Made by a program: the position numbers and the translations under genes. From assembly GCF_048544455.1 (NCBI RefSeq), contig NC_133534.1, forward strand, positions 123,900,269 to 123,964,268: 64,000 nucleotides of DNA. The letters are read 5' to 3'. Source of the DNA: Silene latifolia (lineage: Eukaryota; Streptophyta; Magnoliopsida; Caryophyllales; Caryophyllaceae). Numbering within the stretch: position 1 is the stretch's first letter; the number at the start of each line of letters is the position of its first letter. This document shows positions 24,901 through 36,866 of this stretch, in pieces. A model generated the notes under the pieces. That model was not told the origin of the DNA. It worked only from the letters and a program-made list of their open reading frames with translations, and did not search any database.

Positions 24901-25250
24901 AATTCATGAAGATTACTCTTCATTTGTTCGTTTTAGTCTTAAAATTTTCATTGAAGTGGTTGCGATATTTTGGTCAATTACGAATTCCAACAAATCTAAT
25001 TACCAAAATAATTTATCGCTTCAAGATACTTAATTCAATGAAGTATATGAAAAACAATCCATTGTAAGTAGATGTGTTAGTCAAGAATCAAAAACCTGTT
25101 TGATAATGAATAACTTCAACCTATACTCTTTACAAGAGATCCTTAGCAATGGTTCATTTGAGGTTTTAGGAGTAAAATTCAAATTTGTCTTTAGTTACGA
25201 TGTTTTAATGGAGATTTTGAAAAATCGAAATGATATCGTATATGAATTGT
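21991..25250 (-). pseudogene. Decayed gag-pol remnant of element C
   Basis: No long frame survives. Recognisable pieces on the minus strand include an integrase-end sequence near 23640-23580 (reading VARxAVFL and RQSGR, as in E) and an RT piece at 23240-23130: ARLVAKGF joined directly to MLKSI.IFL, where intact E has about 20 more residues between them. Near 24700 a relic of the gag zinc-knuckle region is seen. The same deletions and order are found in element D (55982-58200), so they predate the insertion of C. Confidence 0.7.
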
Positions 25251-27460
25251 GGTAAAGAAATAGAACAATATAATAACGGAATAGTGAAAATAAAACATTT
25301 ATCGTTATAATAACACTTGTAAATAACAAGTAAAGCATTTACATAGTGACCTCTACCCAACTATGATAAATGATTCCAAGATCCAAATTTATATTAACTT
25401 GGGGCACGGTGTGCCGAAATACCCTTTATTAATATAACTCGGTGGACTAACTCTTTAATTGATTCTACTTTTAGAACTCTTGGTCGATAAAATTACATTA
25501 ATATTTATCTCTAGCCCGAAACACATCCGGAAATACGTCGTGAATACTTTCGTTGAGTTCAACCCAAATTTCGAATAAATGTGTCCATGATCCAAACTCA
25601 TATCAACTTAGGGCACGGTGTGCCGAAATACCCTTCATTAACATAAATTCGGTGGATAGACATTTATCACCCCACTTCACCAACGTAACAAGGTTTGTCT
25701 TACGGTAAAGCCGGCTCAACTCCCTTATGTAAACGGTACTTCATGGGTTTCTAATTTTTGGTAAGGCTAAGTCTCAATTGTTTATTTTAGCGAGAGGTCA
25801 TGTCAATTTATTATCTATCACGTTTTAAGTGAACTAAAGCGGTGAACTACGATAATTTTAATTGACACGGTCGATAAACTCGATAAAATAAGGATGCATG
25901 TTTTAGTTATGGCGATTTAGCGATGCATGTGACATAAAATAAAATGCAAGCATAAAAGATAAATAAATCCTAGTATGGCCTTTCCTAAAATAGAAAACTA
26001 TTTATCTATTACATATTCGGAAACCAACTCCATTGGTCCCTTGAACTTCGGTTGTTTCACGCATCTCGAGGTAACACCGTCTTTATGTATCGCCATTCTT
26101 GAAGAAATCCGTCTTTGGGTACTCCGGAATGAATAAAATTACATAACAAATTACATAATTTCCTATTATACATTTGTAACTAAAATAAAATAAATCTATT
26201 AAATTACAAAACGGTGATACGAGATCACAATAAAAATTACAACCGAATCGATATTCCCATACATTTCGGGAAATACCAATTAAATCTAAGGCCATACTAA
26301 GTAAAATTACATAATTCAAAATTACATAAATTAAAATTATGACAATCATAAAGAAAATGCAGCATTATAATATGTATGAACATGCTCAATTTTTATGCTA
26401 AATCGCCTTTAATTAGCCAATATCGTATATTACTCGGTTTTTACGGATTTGCGTGATTTCAACATTTTATAATCACAAAAATACATAAACTCATATTTAT
26501 GCATAAGTTAATTACCCTAACCTCTTAGGACTCAAAATATAGTCTTCACTAATAAATTGACCATAATTAACTCATATTTACAAAATTGTTCATAAATGGA
26601 CCAAAATTACAAAAAAGAGCTATTAAACTTCAAATAAATCAAAAAATTTCAAATAAATTCAAAATTTGAAATTTAAATTCATGAACATTCTGGAAAAATT
26701 CCATGACACTCATAATGTTCAAAATCTTAGGTTAAAAATTTCGAAAAATTTACCGGAAAAACAATTTTGCGGTTTATCGATTTTTAATAAAATAATCATA
26801 AAAAACATGGAAAAATTATTTTCACTAACTTTTCAATTTTATATCTGAAAAAGATAATAAAATGCAACATTAGACGTTTTTCCTAAGTCATAGATTATGT
26901 TTTATTAATTTTCACTAATAATGTCACTATTTATGCTATTTTTCTTCAAAAATTCATAAATCATGCAAAAAGACTTCTTTATAGACAATTATTTTACACA
27001 CATCTTGTAAAATTTCATGTGACAACATATTAATTTTCTATGACCAGATTCGAAATTTAACTCATATTAACCTATTTTTCACTTAAATCCGAATTTAATA
27101 ATGAGAAATTCATTTTTCGAGCATAACAAGTCCAAAAATTATGAAAAATTACAGGTTATCGCAAAATAATATATGTGACAACATATCCAAAAATCAACTT
27201 AAAAATCGAAGTATAGCTAATTTTAGACCAAAAATGACATTTTTACTCACAAAATCACATTTAAATGCCATTATTGTAAAATATGAACAATAAAAATCCG
27301 AAAAATTAACCAAAATATCCTAAAACATTTTAGGACCAGAAATATTAACATGCATGGATTAATTTCGTGATATCTCATAATAACACAAATTTTACAAGTT
27401 TTATTTGTTATTCTTATAACTTGGAAAAACTTTTAACCAATTTGCATGCAAACAACCGTG
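25251..27460 (-). other. Element C leader
   Basis: About 2.2 kb, non-coding. Conserved arms CCTAGTATGGCC (25969-25980) and GGCCATACTAAG (26290-26301) lie 309 bp apart. A short stretch (about 25380-25660) repeats a GGGCACGGTGTGCCGAAATACCC unit twice (first 20 bases GGGCACGGTGTGCCGAAATA), also found several times in the D leader (45180-45560). Confidence 0.75.
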
Positions 27461-27472
27461 GCTCATGATACC
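27461..27472 (-). other. Primer-binding site of element C, variant
   Basis: Minus-strand GGTATCATGAGC, one base longer and altered relative to the iMet site GGTATCAGAGC. The same variant is in element D (43451-43462). Confidence 0.75.
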
Positions 27473-27475
27473 GAT

Positions 27476-28735
27476 TGAAGGAAATGTAGATCTATATACA
27501 TACTAACATACTCATATATGTCGAAATTAATTTTTCATAAAATTAAATGTGGATTTTATGCATGCAAACATTAAAAACAATTAGAGAAGAAATCATATTT
27601 TTACATTTGATGTATCGGTTTTATGGGCACAAAAGAAATCTACTTTTCTTTTGTTCTTGAGCTTTCCTTTAATGGAAGAACAAGATCCAAGTGTAGGATC
27701 TCTCCTTAGGAATAATACCCAAAGCTAACTCTTAATCTAATTAATATTATTTGAGCTAGTATAATATTAATCTTAGTAGAAAAATGACCCAAAAACATTT
27801 TGGTCTTGCTCCTCAAACCGTGTAGGAGAAGAGGAGATGGAAGATTATTTATTTTCTCTTTCTAAAACTTATGTTGTAAAAGAATGAATAATTATCTTAT
27901 CACCCACCCTTCATATGGTGAATAATAATAATAATAAGCAAAAGAATCCCTTGTTCTATCCAAGGAAGAACCGGGTAGGGTGGTAAGAATTGGCCTATGC
28001 ATGGCCTTTGTGCTCTTACACAAAAGACTCTAGGCATGCAAGCCTATATGGGAAATAATGATGAATCCCACTAATCTTAATTAACACAATACAATTTGTT
28101 AATCACTCCCATATTTCGGTCCACTAAGGATAAAATGGAATCCATTTTATTTTTGTCAATTGTCAATATGTCACATGTCATATGTGACATAAATTTGTTA
28201 TGTATTTTTAACATATTAAAAATCAACGTATTAATAAAAATACGTCATATACAAAAATCGACTTAGTAATTTCATAATTACTTGTACCAAAATTTTACCA
28301 ATTATAAATCACAACATATTGTATTTATAATAATTCATTCAAATTTAATTGTTTCTGTAAACAATAATTTCATCCGAGTAATGATATAGTTCGATTACTC
28401 AGACCGTATCTCATTTAATCGCATTTCAATTTGATACGTAAATTTTACTTCCAAAATCATCCGTCAAATTTTCAAGTAATTTAATTAACTCGTAACATTA
28501 TATGATTAATTAAAGATCAATTAAGAGTATTGCCCTATAGGTATGACCTAGGGGGTCAACTGATCACCACCGTCACACGACAGTAATGTCAAACTCTAGT
28601 CAGCCAATCATTACCGATATATGTTGACCAGTTGATAGTAACAATATTACTTCCCAATTGTATTCTTAAAATGAGATTTAATAATGATATTTAAATCATA
28701 TGATCGCACTATTGTTGAGGACACATTTCCCAACA
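27476..28735 (-). repeat. Element C 5' LTR
   Basis: 1260 bp, matching 20023-21283; conserved block at 28532-28604. Confidence 0.93.
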
Positions 28736-29281
28736 GAAAGGTCCTTTCGGTCCGCTATCCGCCCTAAAATACTACTAACTTAACTTTCATCCTCATTGGT
28801 GTACTGGTTTATAGAGGGTCATAAAACTGGTTTAGAAGCGTGCACTCAACTAAACTATTACAATTATATTGTCATAAAACAGTTCTCACAATTCAACCAC
28901 CTAATCTATTCGTAACTTCATCTACTCACTACCATGGCTCCCCTAATCCTAACATAAAGGAACTTAGCTACTCATATTATTGATGAAACAAGCAACAACA
29001 ATGAATGAAATAGAAATAAACATAATGTAAGGGTGATAAAGGAGAAATAACATAAACCTAATAACAACGATAATTAAAACAGAAATTAAGAATATAAATT
29101 AAGATAATGCAAAGGAGAATTAAATTGAATTAAGAGAGTAGAAAGATTACAAGGTATTTAGAATCCGGCAGAAGAACAAAGAGCAACAAACGAATGAAAG
29201 GGAAGAAATTCAAGTCTACTTAAGAGAGTAATTAAGATAAATACTGAATGTGAAAAGGTCCGTTTAACCTAATGACGTCTT
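28736..29281 (-). repeat. Element F 5' LTR, middle segment
   Basis: LTR sequence of F between copia C and the LINE. It starts with C's duplicated GAAAG and ends with the LINE target duplication CCTAATGACGTCTT (29268-29281). No genes are visible. Confidence 0.8.
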
Positions 29282-29356
29282 AAGGACAAGGGATGAGAGA
29301 GATTCTAGAGAGAGGAAACACTCTAAAAATCTAAAAAGGGGAATTAATCTTTAGTA

Positions 29357-30644
29357 ATGGCTGGGATTAAGAACCCTAATAAAAGTCCCAAATCGATTAA
29401 TGTTACTAAATCAAAAGCATCTATTATACACTCAAATACAAAAAACAAAAAACATGTTGATTATAATACCGCAAGTTCTAGTAATAATAAAGGGAAATCG
29501 CCTGCTTCTGTTCGTCCGATCAGATTAACATTATCTCCGTTGGCGTCGGAGGAACTGGATGTGATTCTGGAGGAAGAACAGGAAGAACAGGAAGAACATG
29601 AAGAGGAGGTCATTAATGAGCGTGTTCAGGAACAGCCGGTACCAGTGCTTAAAATCTCCGCCGATGATGTTGCAGGTGAGATCAATTACTGGTCGTCTGC
29701 TGTTTTCTGTCACATTTTGGGCACGAAGCCTCTTAGTAGTGTTGTTACGGGGTTTGTTAAGAGAGTCTGGCAATCATATGGAGTTGATCGTATTTCATTT
29801 TTACCTAACGGCATCTTCCTGGTTCGCTATAAATTAAAAGAGAAACAGTTGGAAGTTGTTAGGAACGGTCATCTTATGTTTGATAGTAAACCGGTGATAG
29901 TGAAGGAGTGGACTCCTGATGTTGAATTAATTAAACATGATGTGAAATTAATTCCCATCTGGATGAAATTATATGGTTTAGACATCAAGTTTTGGGGTCC
30001 TGGGTGTCTATCAAAAATCAGTGGTTTAGTTGGGAAATTCTTGCGTTGTGATGAGGCTACCAGTAACCGTGTATTCCTTGGGTATGCTAGAGTTCTGGTT
30101 GAGATAAAAATTTGGCAGGAATTCCCTACTCAGCTTGTTTTTGAGGATGAATTGGGAAAGACTTAGAGGGTAAGAGTTGTTAATGATTGGTTGCCACTTT
30201 CCATGTGATAAGTGTAAGGGACTTGGGCATACGTCTGATTTGTGCAGGGCTGATGGGAGAAAACCTCAGAAAGTTTGGCGGCCAAAGGCAAAACCACAGG
30301 TTAAACCTGCTGCTGCTAATTCTAAAACTGTGAAACCAACTCAGACACCCATTGCAAAACCTGTTCCTAAGCATGTCTCTCCTCAAATTTCAGTGGTCAC
30401 ACCTATGGTGGAGCCAGTTGTCATAATGGAGACTCCTGCTATAGGACAGGAAAGGATTGATAATGGTCAGTCATTGCCAAGGAGATTCATAAGTAAGCTG
30501 TTAAGGAATGATTCTGAGGAGCCTAGATTGTTCACCCCTAGAGGCATTACCTTCATGGATGCTTTGAACTTATCAATGCAGAAAGCAAGAACTGAAAGTA
30601 GAAAGAAATTGGGGTTCCAAGTTGATATTTCTGAAAATGGGTAG
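29357..30644 (+). pseudogene. LINE ORF1: DUF4283 and CCHC zinc-knuckle RNA-binding protein
   Basis: ATG 29357. It has a basic, Ser-rich N-terminus, a Glu-rich stretch (EEEQEEQEEHEEEV) and a DUF4283 domain of plant LINE ORF1 proteins (EINYWSSAVFCHILGTKPL to VFLGYARVLVEI). It stops at TAG 30164-30166, and a frameshift follows within about 35 bp. The downstream frame (30177-30644) carries a CCHC zinc knuckle, CDKCKGLGHTSDLC, then a Pro/Lys-rich tail. ORF1 would bind LINE RNA. Its stop overlaps the ATG of ORF2, the usual compact arrangement. One stop and one frameshift disable it. Confidence 0.88.
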
Positions 30645-33600
30645 CTTGGGATTCTGGAATGTGCGTGGTATGAATAAACTAAATAAACAACAAGATATTA
30701 GATGGTTTATTCACCAAAATAACTTAGGTTTATTTGGGTTATTAGAAACAAAAATAAAGGGGAGTAAGTGGAATAATGTTAGGACTACTATATGTAATGA
30801 TTGGTCTATCTGCACAAATAATAGTCATCACCCTGGTGGTCGTGTTTGGTTACTTTGGGACCCTAACCTATATCAGGTAGATGTCTTAAATATTACTGAG
30901 CAATGTATTCACTCAAAGGTTTATGATAAAATGCAGAAGGTGTCTTTCTTGTTCACTCTTGTCTATGGTTTTAACAAGATCCAGGAAAGAGAGAGTTTGT
31001 GGGAAAGTTTAAAGGGATATAGTGGTTCTGTTGCTAGTCCTTGGTTAGTTTGTGGGGATTTCAACAGTATAATCTCAGTGGATGAAAGAATAGGGTGTGC
31101 TGATGTCACATGGGCTGAGATTGCTCCCATAAGAAGTATGATGAGTGATTGTAACCTGCATGAGCTTAAGGTGACTGGTTCTTACTACACTTGGAATAAC
31201 AAACATGAAAATGATACAAAGGTTTATAGTAGACTGGATAGGGTGATTGTTAATGATGATTGGATCCTTTCTTATCCTGATTCTATGGCTCAGTTTTTGC
31301 CTGAAGGTCTATATGATCATTGCCCGTGTGTGATCACTTTGACTGAGAATCATATGAGGAGGAAGTCTGCCTTTAAGTACTTTAATATGTGGTCTATGGC
31401 TGTAAATTTTTCTGAAGTGGTCAAGGAGGGATGGAACTGTGATATTCAGGGTACACCCATGTTCAGAGTTGTCAAGAAATTGAAGGGTTTGAAGAAAAAA
31501 GTTGAAGAATCTGGATAAGGAACAGTTCAGTGATATTGAGAACCTTACTCATGTTACTGAACTCTCCTTAAAGCATTTCCAAGACCAGCTCTCAAAGGAC
31601 CCTTTGAATCCTGAGCTGTGCAATGCTGAAAGAGAATGTGCACAGGATCTTGTAAATTTAACTAAGGCTAGAAATTCGTTTCTAGCTCAAAAAGCTAAAG
31701 AGAATTGGGTTAAAAATGGGGATGAGAATACTGCATTCTTTTATGCTAGTATTAAGAGAAGAAGGGCTTTTAACAGGGTTTATCATATCAAAGATAAGGA
31801 GGGGAAGCTGTGTACTACACCTCAAGGAATCAAATCTGCATTTGAGGAGTATTATATAGGTTTGCTTGGCTCTTCTACTGAGGTGACTCATGTTCATAAG
31901 GGGGTCATTAGAGATGGTAAGTGTTTAACTGATGAGCACAGGGAGATTCTTACCAGATTTGTTACTGATGATGAAATAAAAAATGCAATGTTTTCCATCC
32001 CTGGTACTCAAGCCCCAGGGCCTGATGGGTATAGTAGCCAGTTCTTCAAGGACTCATGGGCCATTGTAGGGAAAGATATTTGCAATGCTGTTAGAAACAT
32101 GATTAGCTCAGGGAAAGTGTTGAAGGAAGTTAATAACACCACCCTCACTCTGATTCCTAAAGTGAATATTCCAGACAGTGTTACTCAGTTCAGGCCCATT
32201 GCCTGCTGTAACACTGTTTATAAGTGTATGGCTAAAGTGTTATGTTCAAGATTATGCTGTATTCTGCCTGATATCATCCACCCTTCTCAGAGTGCATTTG
32301 TTGCAGGGAGGGATATTGTGGGCAACATATTAATATGCCAAGACCTCATCAAATTATATAATAGGAAGATTTGTTCTCCTAGAATCATGATGAAGATTGA
32401 CCTCCAAAAGGCGTATGATTCAATTGAATGGAGTTTTTTACATGATATGCTAGTTCATCTCCAATTTCCTCAGACTAGCATTGATCTTATTATGCAATGT
32501 GTGTCTTCCCCTTCTTACTCATTGGCTCTGAATGGGGAAGTCTTTGGATTTTTCAAAGGGAGAAGAGGTTTAAGGCAAGGGGACCCTCTTTCCCCTTGCT
32601 GTTTACTATATGCCTGGATTATTTGAGTAGACTTTTTGGAGTGTTGCACAGGGTCCCTGGGTTTAAATTCCACCCGCTTTGCAATAAACTCAGCCTGAAT
32701 CATTTGTGTTTTGCAGATGATTTACTGCTGTTTAGTAGGGGTGATCTGAATTCTATTACTCTAATGATGAGGGCCTTCAGTACTTTCTCACTGGCGTCTG
32801 GTCTCCACATGAACATTAGCAAATCTAGTTTTTATTGTAATGGGATAGGTGACAGTCTGGTAAAAGATATTGAGGCACTTACTGGCATGAAGAGAGGCAG
32901 TCTCCCCTTTAAGTACTTGGGTGTCAAAGTAATGCCTAAAAGACTGGGGGTGCTTGATTGCCAGTGTTTAGTTAATAAGGTCACTGAGAGGATACAGAGA
33001 CTAGGGGCTAAACAACTGTCATATGCAGGGAGAGTTGTCCTTATTTCTGCTGTGTTTAGTGCTCTTCATAGTTATTGGGTAAGAATTTTTATGATCCCAA
33101 AACTTGTTCTCAAGAAGATTGATACAGTCTGTAGAGCTTTCCTCTGGTATGGTACTGAAAATAAAGAACGTCCTCATTTGGTAGCCTGGACTCGGATCTG
33201 TCAACCAAAGAAAAAAGGAGGTCTTGGTTTTAAAAATCTGTATCAGTGGAACATTGCTCTCCTTGCAAAGTATGTGTGGTAAGTGGAGAAGAAAGCTGAT
33301 CATTTATGGGTCCGTTGGGTGCATGTTATCTATATAAAAGGCAGGATATGGAAGGACTATGAGCCTTCTATAAGTTCTAGCTGGGCTTGGAAACGTATTT
33401 GTGGAGTTAAACACCAACTAAAACACCACATGTTTGATGATGAATGGAGGAGGACTGCTCAGGAGTACTCTGTACAGTTGGGCTATTCTTGGCTGGCAGA
33501 GGATGTGGCTGATGTTCCATGGTATCCTTGGCTCAGAAATAGGATAATGCTCCCCAAGCATGAGTTCTTTATCTGGCTGGTTGCTCAAAATAGATTGCTC

Positions 33601-34011
33601 ACTCAGGATAGATTGATGAAGATGAATATTATTCATGACAACTGTTGTTTCTTGTGTGGAGCAGCTGAGGAAAACATTGATCATCTTTTCTTTCTGTGTC
33701 CATTCAGTCAGCATTGCAAACAGCAGATTGCAGTTTGGTTGGGGTCCCCTACCCCTAATCAGAATGTGGTTCCTTGGTGGCTATGGCATAGGGATAGGTC
33801 TTTGTTGAGGAAGCAAATTGTTGCAGCTTGTTTGGCACATGTAATGTATAGTATATGGCAGGTGAGGAATAGATGTCGGCTTGAAAATGTATTGACTTTC
33901 CCTGTTGTTATTATAAAGCAGGTGAAGCAACTTTTTATTATGAGATTGAGAGCTAGTTGTGTAGGATCCAGTATTAGGAGTGTGCAAGACTGGATAGCAC
34001 GACTAGAATGA
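30637..34011 (+). pseudogene. LINE ORF2: AP endonuclease and reverse transcriptase, broken
   Basis: ATG 30637 overlaps the ORF1 stop. Domains in order: endonuclease (LGFWNVRGMN, GLLETKI, LVCGDFNS, YSRLDRVI, DHCPC; 30640-31340); RT (PGPDGYSSQFFKDSW, LTLIPK, FRPIACCN, KIDLQKAYDSIEW, GLRQGDPLSP, FADD at 32710-32721); and a C-terminal zf-RVT region (WLVAQNRLLTQDRL, CCFLCGAAEENIDHLFFLC). Lesions: frameshift near 31502-31518, frameshift near 32600 after GDPLSP, and an in-frame TAA at 33280-33282 (CAA to TAA is the simplest explanation). ORF2 would nick the target and copy the RNA. Confidence 0.93.
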
Positions 34012-34087
34012 GTGTTGTAATGAGTTAGAGATTGATCTCTGGCGATTTTGTTGGTTGGGCATTAATATAATCACTTACATTTTCCCC

Positions 34088-34114
34088 AAAAAAAAAAAAA
34101 CCTAATGACGTCTT
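34088..34114 (+). repeat. LINE poly(A) tail and right target-site duplication
   Basis: Thirteen A, then CCTAATGACGTCTT, repeating 29268-29281 exactly. Confidence 0.95.
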
Positions 34115-34116
34115 CA

Positions 34117-34128
34117 CCTTATATAGGG
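34117..34128 (-). promoter_or_regulatory. TATA box of element F LTR
   Basis: Minus-strand CCCTATATAAGG, a consensus plant TATA box about 545 bp into the LTR. The LINE lies a few bases downstream and now separates it from the rest of the element. Confidence 0.65.
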
Positions 34129-34200
34129 AAGATTTTTATTAACTAAACTAAGATACTAATTAAGTTACACGAAATAGAAATCCCGTGTAAAACAGTAAAC

Positions 34201-34395
34201 CTCTCGATCGAGGATCTTCATTCCACTCGATCGAGCAAATCTCTAGCCAAGTTCCTCGATCGAACAAAAAGCACGTTCGATCAAGGACCTTCAAATCAGC
34301 CTATCTCGATCGAGTTCAGCAGGGACTCGATCGAGCACTTGTGACCACCAAAACCACTCGATCTAATCAAGAACCCTTCGATCGAGTGCCCAGTT
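34201..34395. repeat. CTCGATCGAG motif array in F LTR, upstream of the TATA box
   Basis: Eight spaced motifs: four full CTCGATCGAG and four degenerate (CTCGATCGAA, TTCGATCAAG, CTCGATCTAA, TTCGATCGAG). On the minus strand they occupy roughly 75-270 bp upstream of the TATA box. Confidence 0.88.
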
Positions 34396-34671
34396 ACTGA
34401 AACAGCTTATGTTCTTCACTTGGTTAGCTTCCGGGACTCCTTCACGCTTCCCGAGGCATAGCAAATCTGCTCAAAACCTTTCATCTCCATAAATGCAAGC
34501 TAAAGGACTAGAAAAAGATATGATTCCACTACTTTCGGGTATATTCCTGCAATTAAGACAAACCAAACCAAAGTAGCCTATTCGGGGATTTTTGCAATAC
34601 AAAACTATGAGAATGACATGGAAATGCGTGCAATAAGAGGACAAAAAGGACTATATAAATTGCATGTATCA

Positions 34672-36757
34672 AAGTGACATTTTGAAAATGGCGGAGACAT
34701 GTTCACTTACCCTTACTTTTTGGGTCCCCTTTCTTGAGTTTCTCCTAGGTGTACAAAGTTCCTTGAGAAACTTTGCATACCTTAGAAAACCTTTTAAAAG
34801 ATTGAGTAGGGTAATGTTTACTTCACACTTTCTAAAGATTTCGTAGAGATCCGCATCCCTTTCAAACTTCTTAGAATGTGTGAGAGCATGAGGAAAAAGT
34901 ATCTCCACGACATGTTCTCTCATGATCTCTTCAACATGATCCTTTGTGATGTTGTTTTCTTTATCTCCTTTGTCCATGCTCAACGGACTCTTCAATTCTT
35001 CTCCACTAACTTTGGATGATGACCCTTTTTCTTTATCAACCACAATCTCTTCTTCTTCTTTTACCTCAATGTCAATAACTCTCTCATTTGACTTTGCCTT
35101 TCTCTTCTTCTTTGGGGGAGATTCTAAGGTTCTCATTTTTTCTCAACATCATGGCACTTGCATTATCCCTTGGAGGGAATGTTGTAGAAGGGATTGATGT
35201 AGATTTCTTTTGGTTGCTCTTGGCAATCTCTTGCGAGATTTGGCCAAGGTGGATTTCAAGGTTCTTGACTCTTGCATCACTTGAAAGCTTATCGGCATCC
35301 ATTTAGTCAAACCTTCTTGTTGTTTCGGCTTGCCCTTTAACAAGAATTTTCAACATTTCCTTGGTGGACAAATCATCATCCCCTTGAGAGGAGGGACCCC
35401 CTCCTTGTTGAAAATTCTTGTTATTGCCTTAAGGACCTTGGTTTCCTTGATTTCCAAATTGAAAAGACCCCCCTTTCCCTTATTGAAAATTTTGATTCCT
35501 TTGGTAGTTCGGGTTTGGGCCTTGTGAATTTTGGTTTAGTAAATGGTTAAATTGCCCATTTTAGAAACTCTTTGAAGTATCTCCTCCCCAACTAAGGTTT
35601 GGATTGTCTCTAGAGCCGACGTTGTAAGTGTTTCCACTTGGATCATATTTGTAGTAACCATCCCCGGTAGGGTTCCTAGATTTATAGTTGCCATGTCCCA
35701 TGGCACTAACATTCTCAGGGCATATCCCTTGTTCTTGCATAATGGGACACGACTCCATCGGGTGTGGACCTTGGCAAAAATTGCATTCTGCATTAGACCC
35801 TTGTGCTCCACCCACACATTGATTGTTCTTCATCAAGTGAGCTTCCAATTTGGTGAGATCATCAATGCTCTTATCAAGCTTTTGATTGGAGGAGGAGGGT
35901 GTTTCAATTGAGTTGAGATTCTTTGACCCCCGACTTCCTCTCCCATAGCTCCTTGTGCTTGCAGCAAACCACTCTATAATCTCATTGACTTCTGCCACGA
36001 AGTAGTTGTCAACCCCCCCCCCCCTGTCGCGGCATTCACCATTCTTTGGTCTTGTTGAGTAAGACCATCACAAAAGTTCAGTAGTAGGTCGTCACCACTT
36101 AACCCGCAAGGACATTGGGCAACCAACCGTTTGAACCTTTCCCAATACTCGTACAAGCTTTCACCCACTTCTTGCTCTGGAGAAGTGATGGCCTTCTTTG
36201 CATGGTTGTGTCGGGAATCGGGGTAAAAAATTTTAAGAAATGCCGACTTCATGGCCTTCCAAGTGGGAATTGTACCCGGTGGGAGGTAGAATAGCCAATC
36301 CTTGGCCGCATCTAGCAAAGAGAATGGAAAAGCCCTCATTTTGAATTGATCTTCTGTGACTCCATTGGGTATAGCACCCTCACACATCATGTAGAACTCA
36401 GAGAGATGAAGGTTGGGGTAATCTCCCGCGTGCCTAAGAAACTTGGGTAGATTGTGGATAAAGTAACCCTTTAACTCAAAGTTTGAATTGGCCCCCATGT
36501 TTAGATAGGCAATGCATAGGGGTTGTGTATCATTGTTTCTAGCCAGGAGTTCTCGGATGGTTCTTGTATTATTAGCCATTTGGGGATACTTGACTTCTAT
36601 TGGTTCGACCGAAATGGGCGTGGAAGATTCCTCTTCAACTTGTTCCTCCCTTTGAGGTCGATTATAGAAAGGATTTGAGAATAACCAAGAATATGCCCCC
36701 AAAGTCCTCCTCTTCTTCTAAATTGAACTCACTATCTTGGTGTTGAGACCTAGGCAT
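34672..36757 (-). pseudogene. Athila-type gag and pre-protease region of element H, degenerate
   Basis: Starts at ATG 36757 (MPRSQHQDSEF..., the same MPRS start as F's gag) with an early frameshift near 36700. Gag domain: FHLSEFYMMCEGAIPNGVTE-like segment at about 36430-36350, FPFSLLDAAKDWLFYLPPG, TWKAMKSAFLKIFYP, ESLYEYWERFKRLVAQCPCG. A run of 12 C (36014-36025) coincides with the next frameshift. The following frame (35998-35561) has the zinc-knuckle-like CNFCQGPHPMESCP. Stops follow, then KNLEIHLGQISQEIAKSNQ, a Lys/Glu-rich linker and CEVNITLLNLLKGF to YAKFLKELC, which normally precedes the protease. The F insertion ends it. The first gag segment is paraphrased; the others are as read. Confidence 0.85.
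36014..36025. repeat. C12 homopolymer within the gag of H
   Basis: Twelve C on the plus strand (G12 in the coding sense) at the point where the gag frame shifts. Slippage in this run probably caused the shift; it is also a place where sequencing errors occur. Confidence 0.9.
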
Positions 36758-36866
36758 ATACCTTTACACTAAACAAGATGGATTAGAACTACCACTTAAT
36801 TTTAACAATAAAAAGGAAATAAGAATAACAAATCATAAACCACAACTCAGGTTCTAGTTCATTGCC

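Larger units (their letters stand above)
20023..28735 (-). mobile_element. Element C: complete but non-coding copia retrotransposon
   Basis: LTRs at 20023-21283 and 27476-28735 (1261 and 1260 bp, roughly ten differences seen, about 99% identical) are flanked by GAAAG duplications (20018-20022 and 28736-28740). Primer site 27461-27472 and polypurine tract 21284-21294 set it on the minus strand. The interior holds a leader, a decayed gag-pol remnant and a conserved 3' non-coding region. It shares its remnants and their deletions with element D, so both descend from an already defective ancestor that was copied with help from another element. Confidence 0.93.
29282..34100 (+). mobile_element. 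L1-type LINE retrotransposon, near full length
   Basis: A 4.8-kb plus-strand LINE flanked by a perfect 14-bp target duplication CCTAATGACGTCTT (29268-29281 and 34101-34114), ending in 13 A (34088-34100). It has two overlapping ORFs, ORF1 (29357-30644) and ORF2 (30637-34011), both with lesions. It lies in F's 5' LTR, just past F's TATA box. The tail, full 5' end and exact duplication argue for a fairly recent insertion, but about five disabling changes mean it is no longer autonomous. Confidence 0.95.
11631..34671 (-). mobile_element. Element F: Athila-like gypsy retrotransposon, gag-pro only (interrupted by B, C and LINE)
   Basis: A minus-strand element: 5' LTR (34671 down to 19698, with the LINE and C inside), tRNA-Asp primer site (19675-19692), gag (19572-18867), insertion B with loss of sequence, protease (13922-12907) and a 3' non-coding region (12906-11631) cut by copia A. 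The rest of the 3' region and the 3' LTR are left of the window. The primer site TGGCGCCGTTGCCGGGGA and the gag and protease types are those of Athila elements. RT, RNase H and integrase are missing: the protease frame runs into a short basic tail and stops. F sits inside element H at 34671/34672. Confidence 0.85.
34101..34671 (-). repeat. Element F 5' LTR, 5'-terminal (U3) segment
   Basis: The minus strand begins TGATACATGCAATTTATATAG at 34671. With the segments at 19698-20022 and 28741-29281 the LTR totals about 1.4 kb, typical of Athila. It contains a motif array (34201-34395) and a TATA box (34117-34128). Confidence 0.82.

Noticed and set aside
34946..35306. Plus-strand frames of 72-83 codons
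   Set aside because: Antisense to the gag-pro linker of element H, which carries recognisable Athila features.
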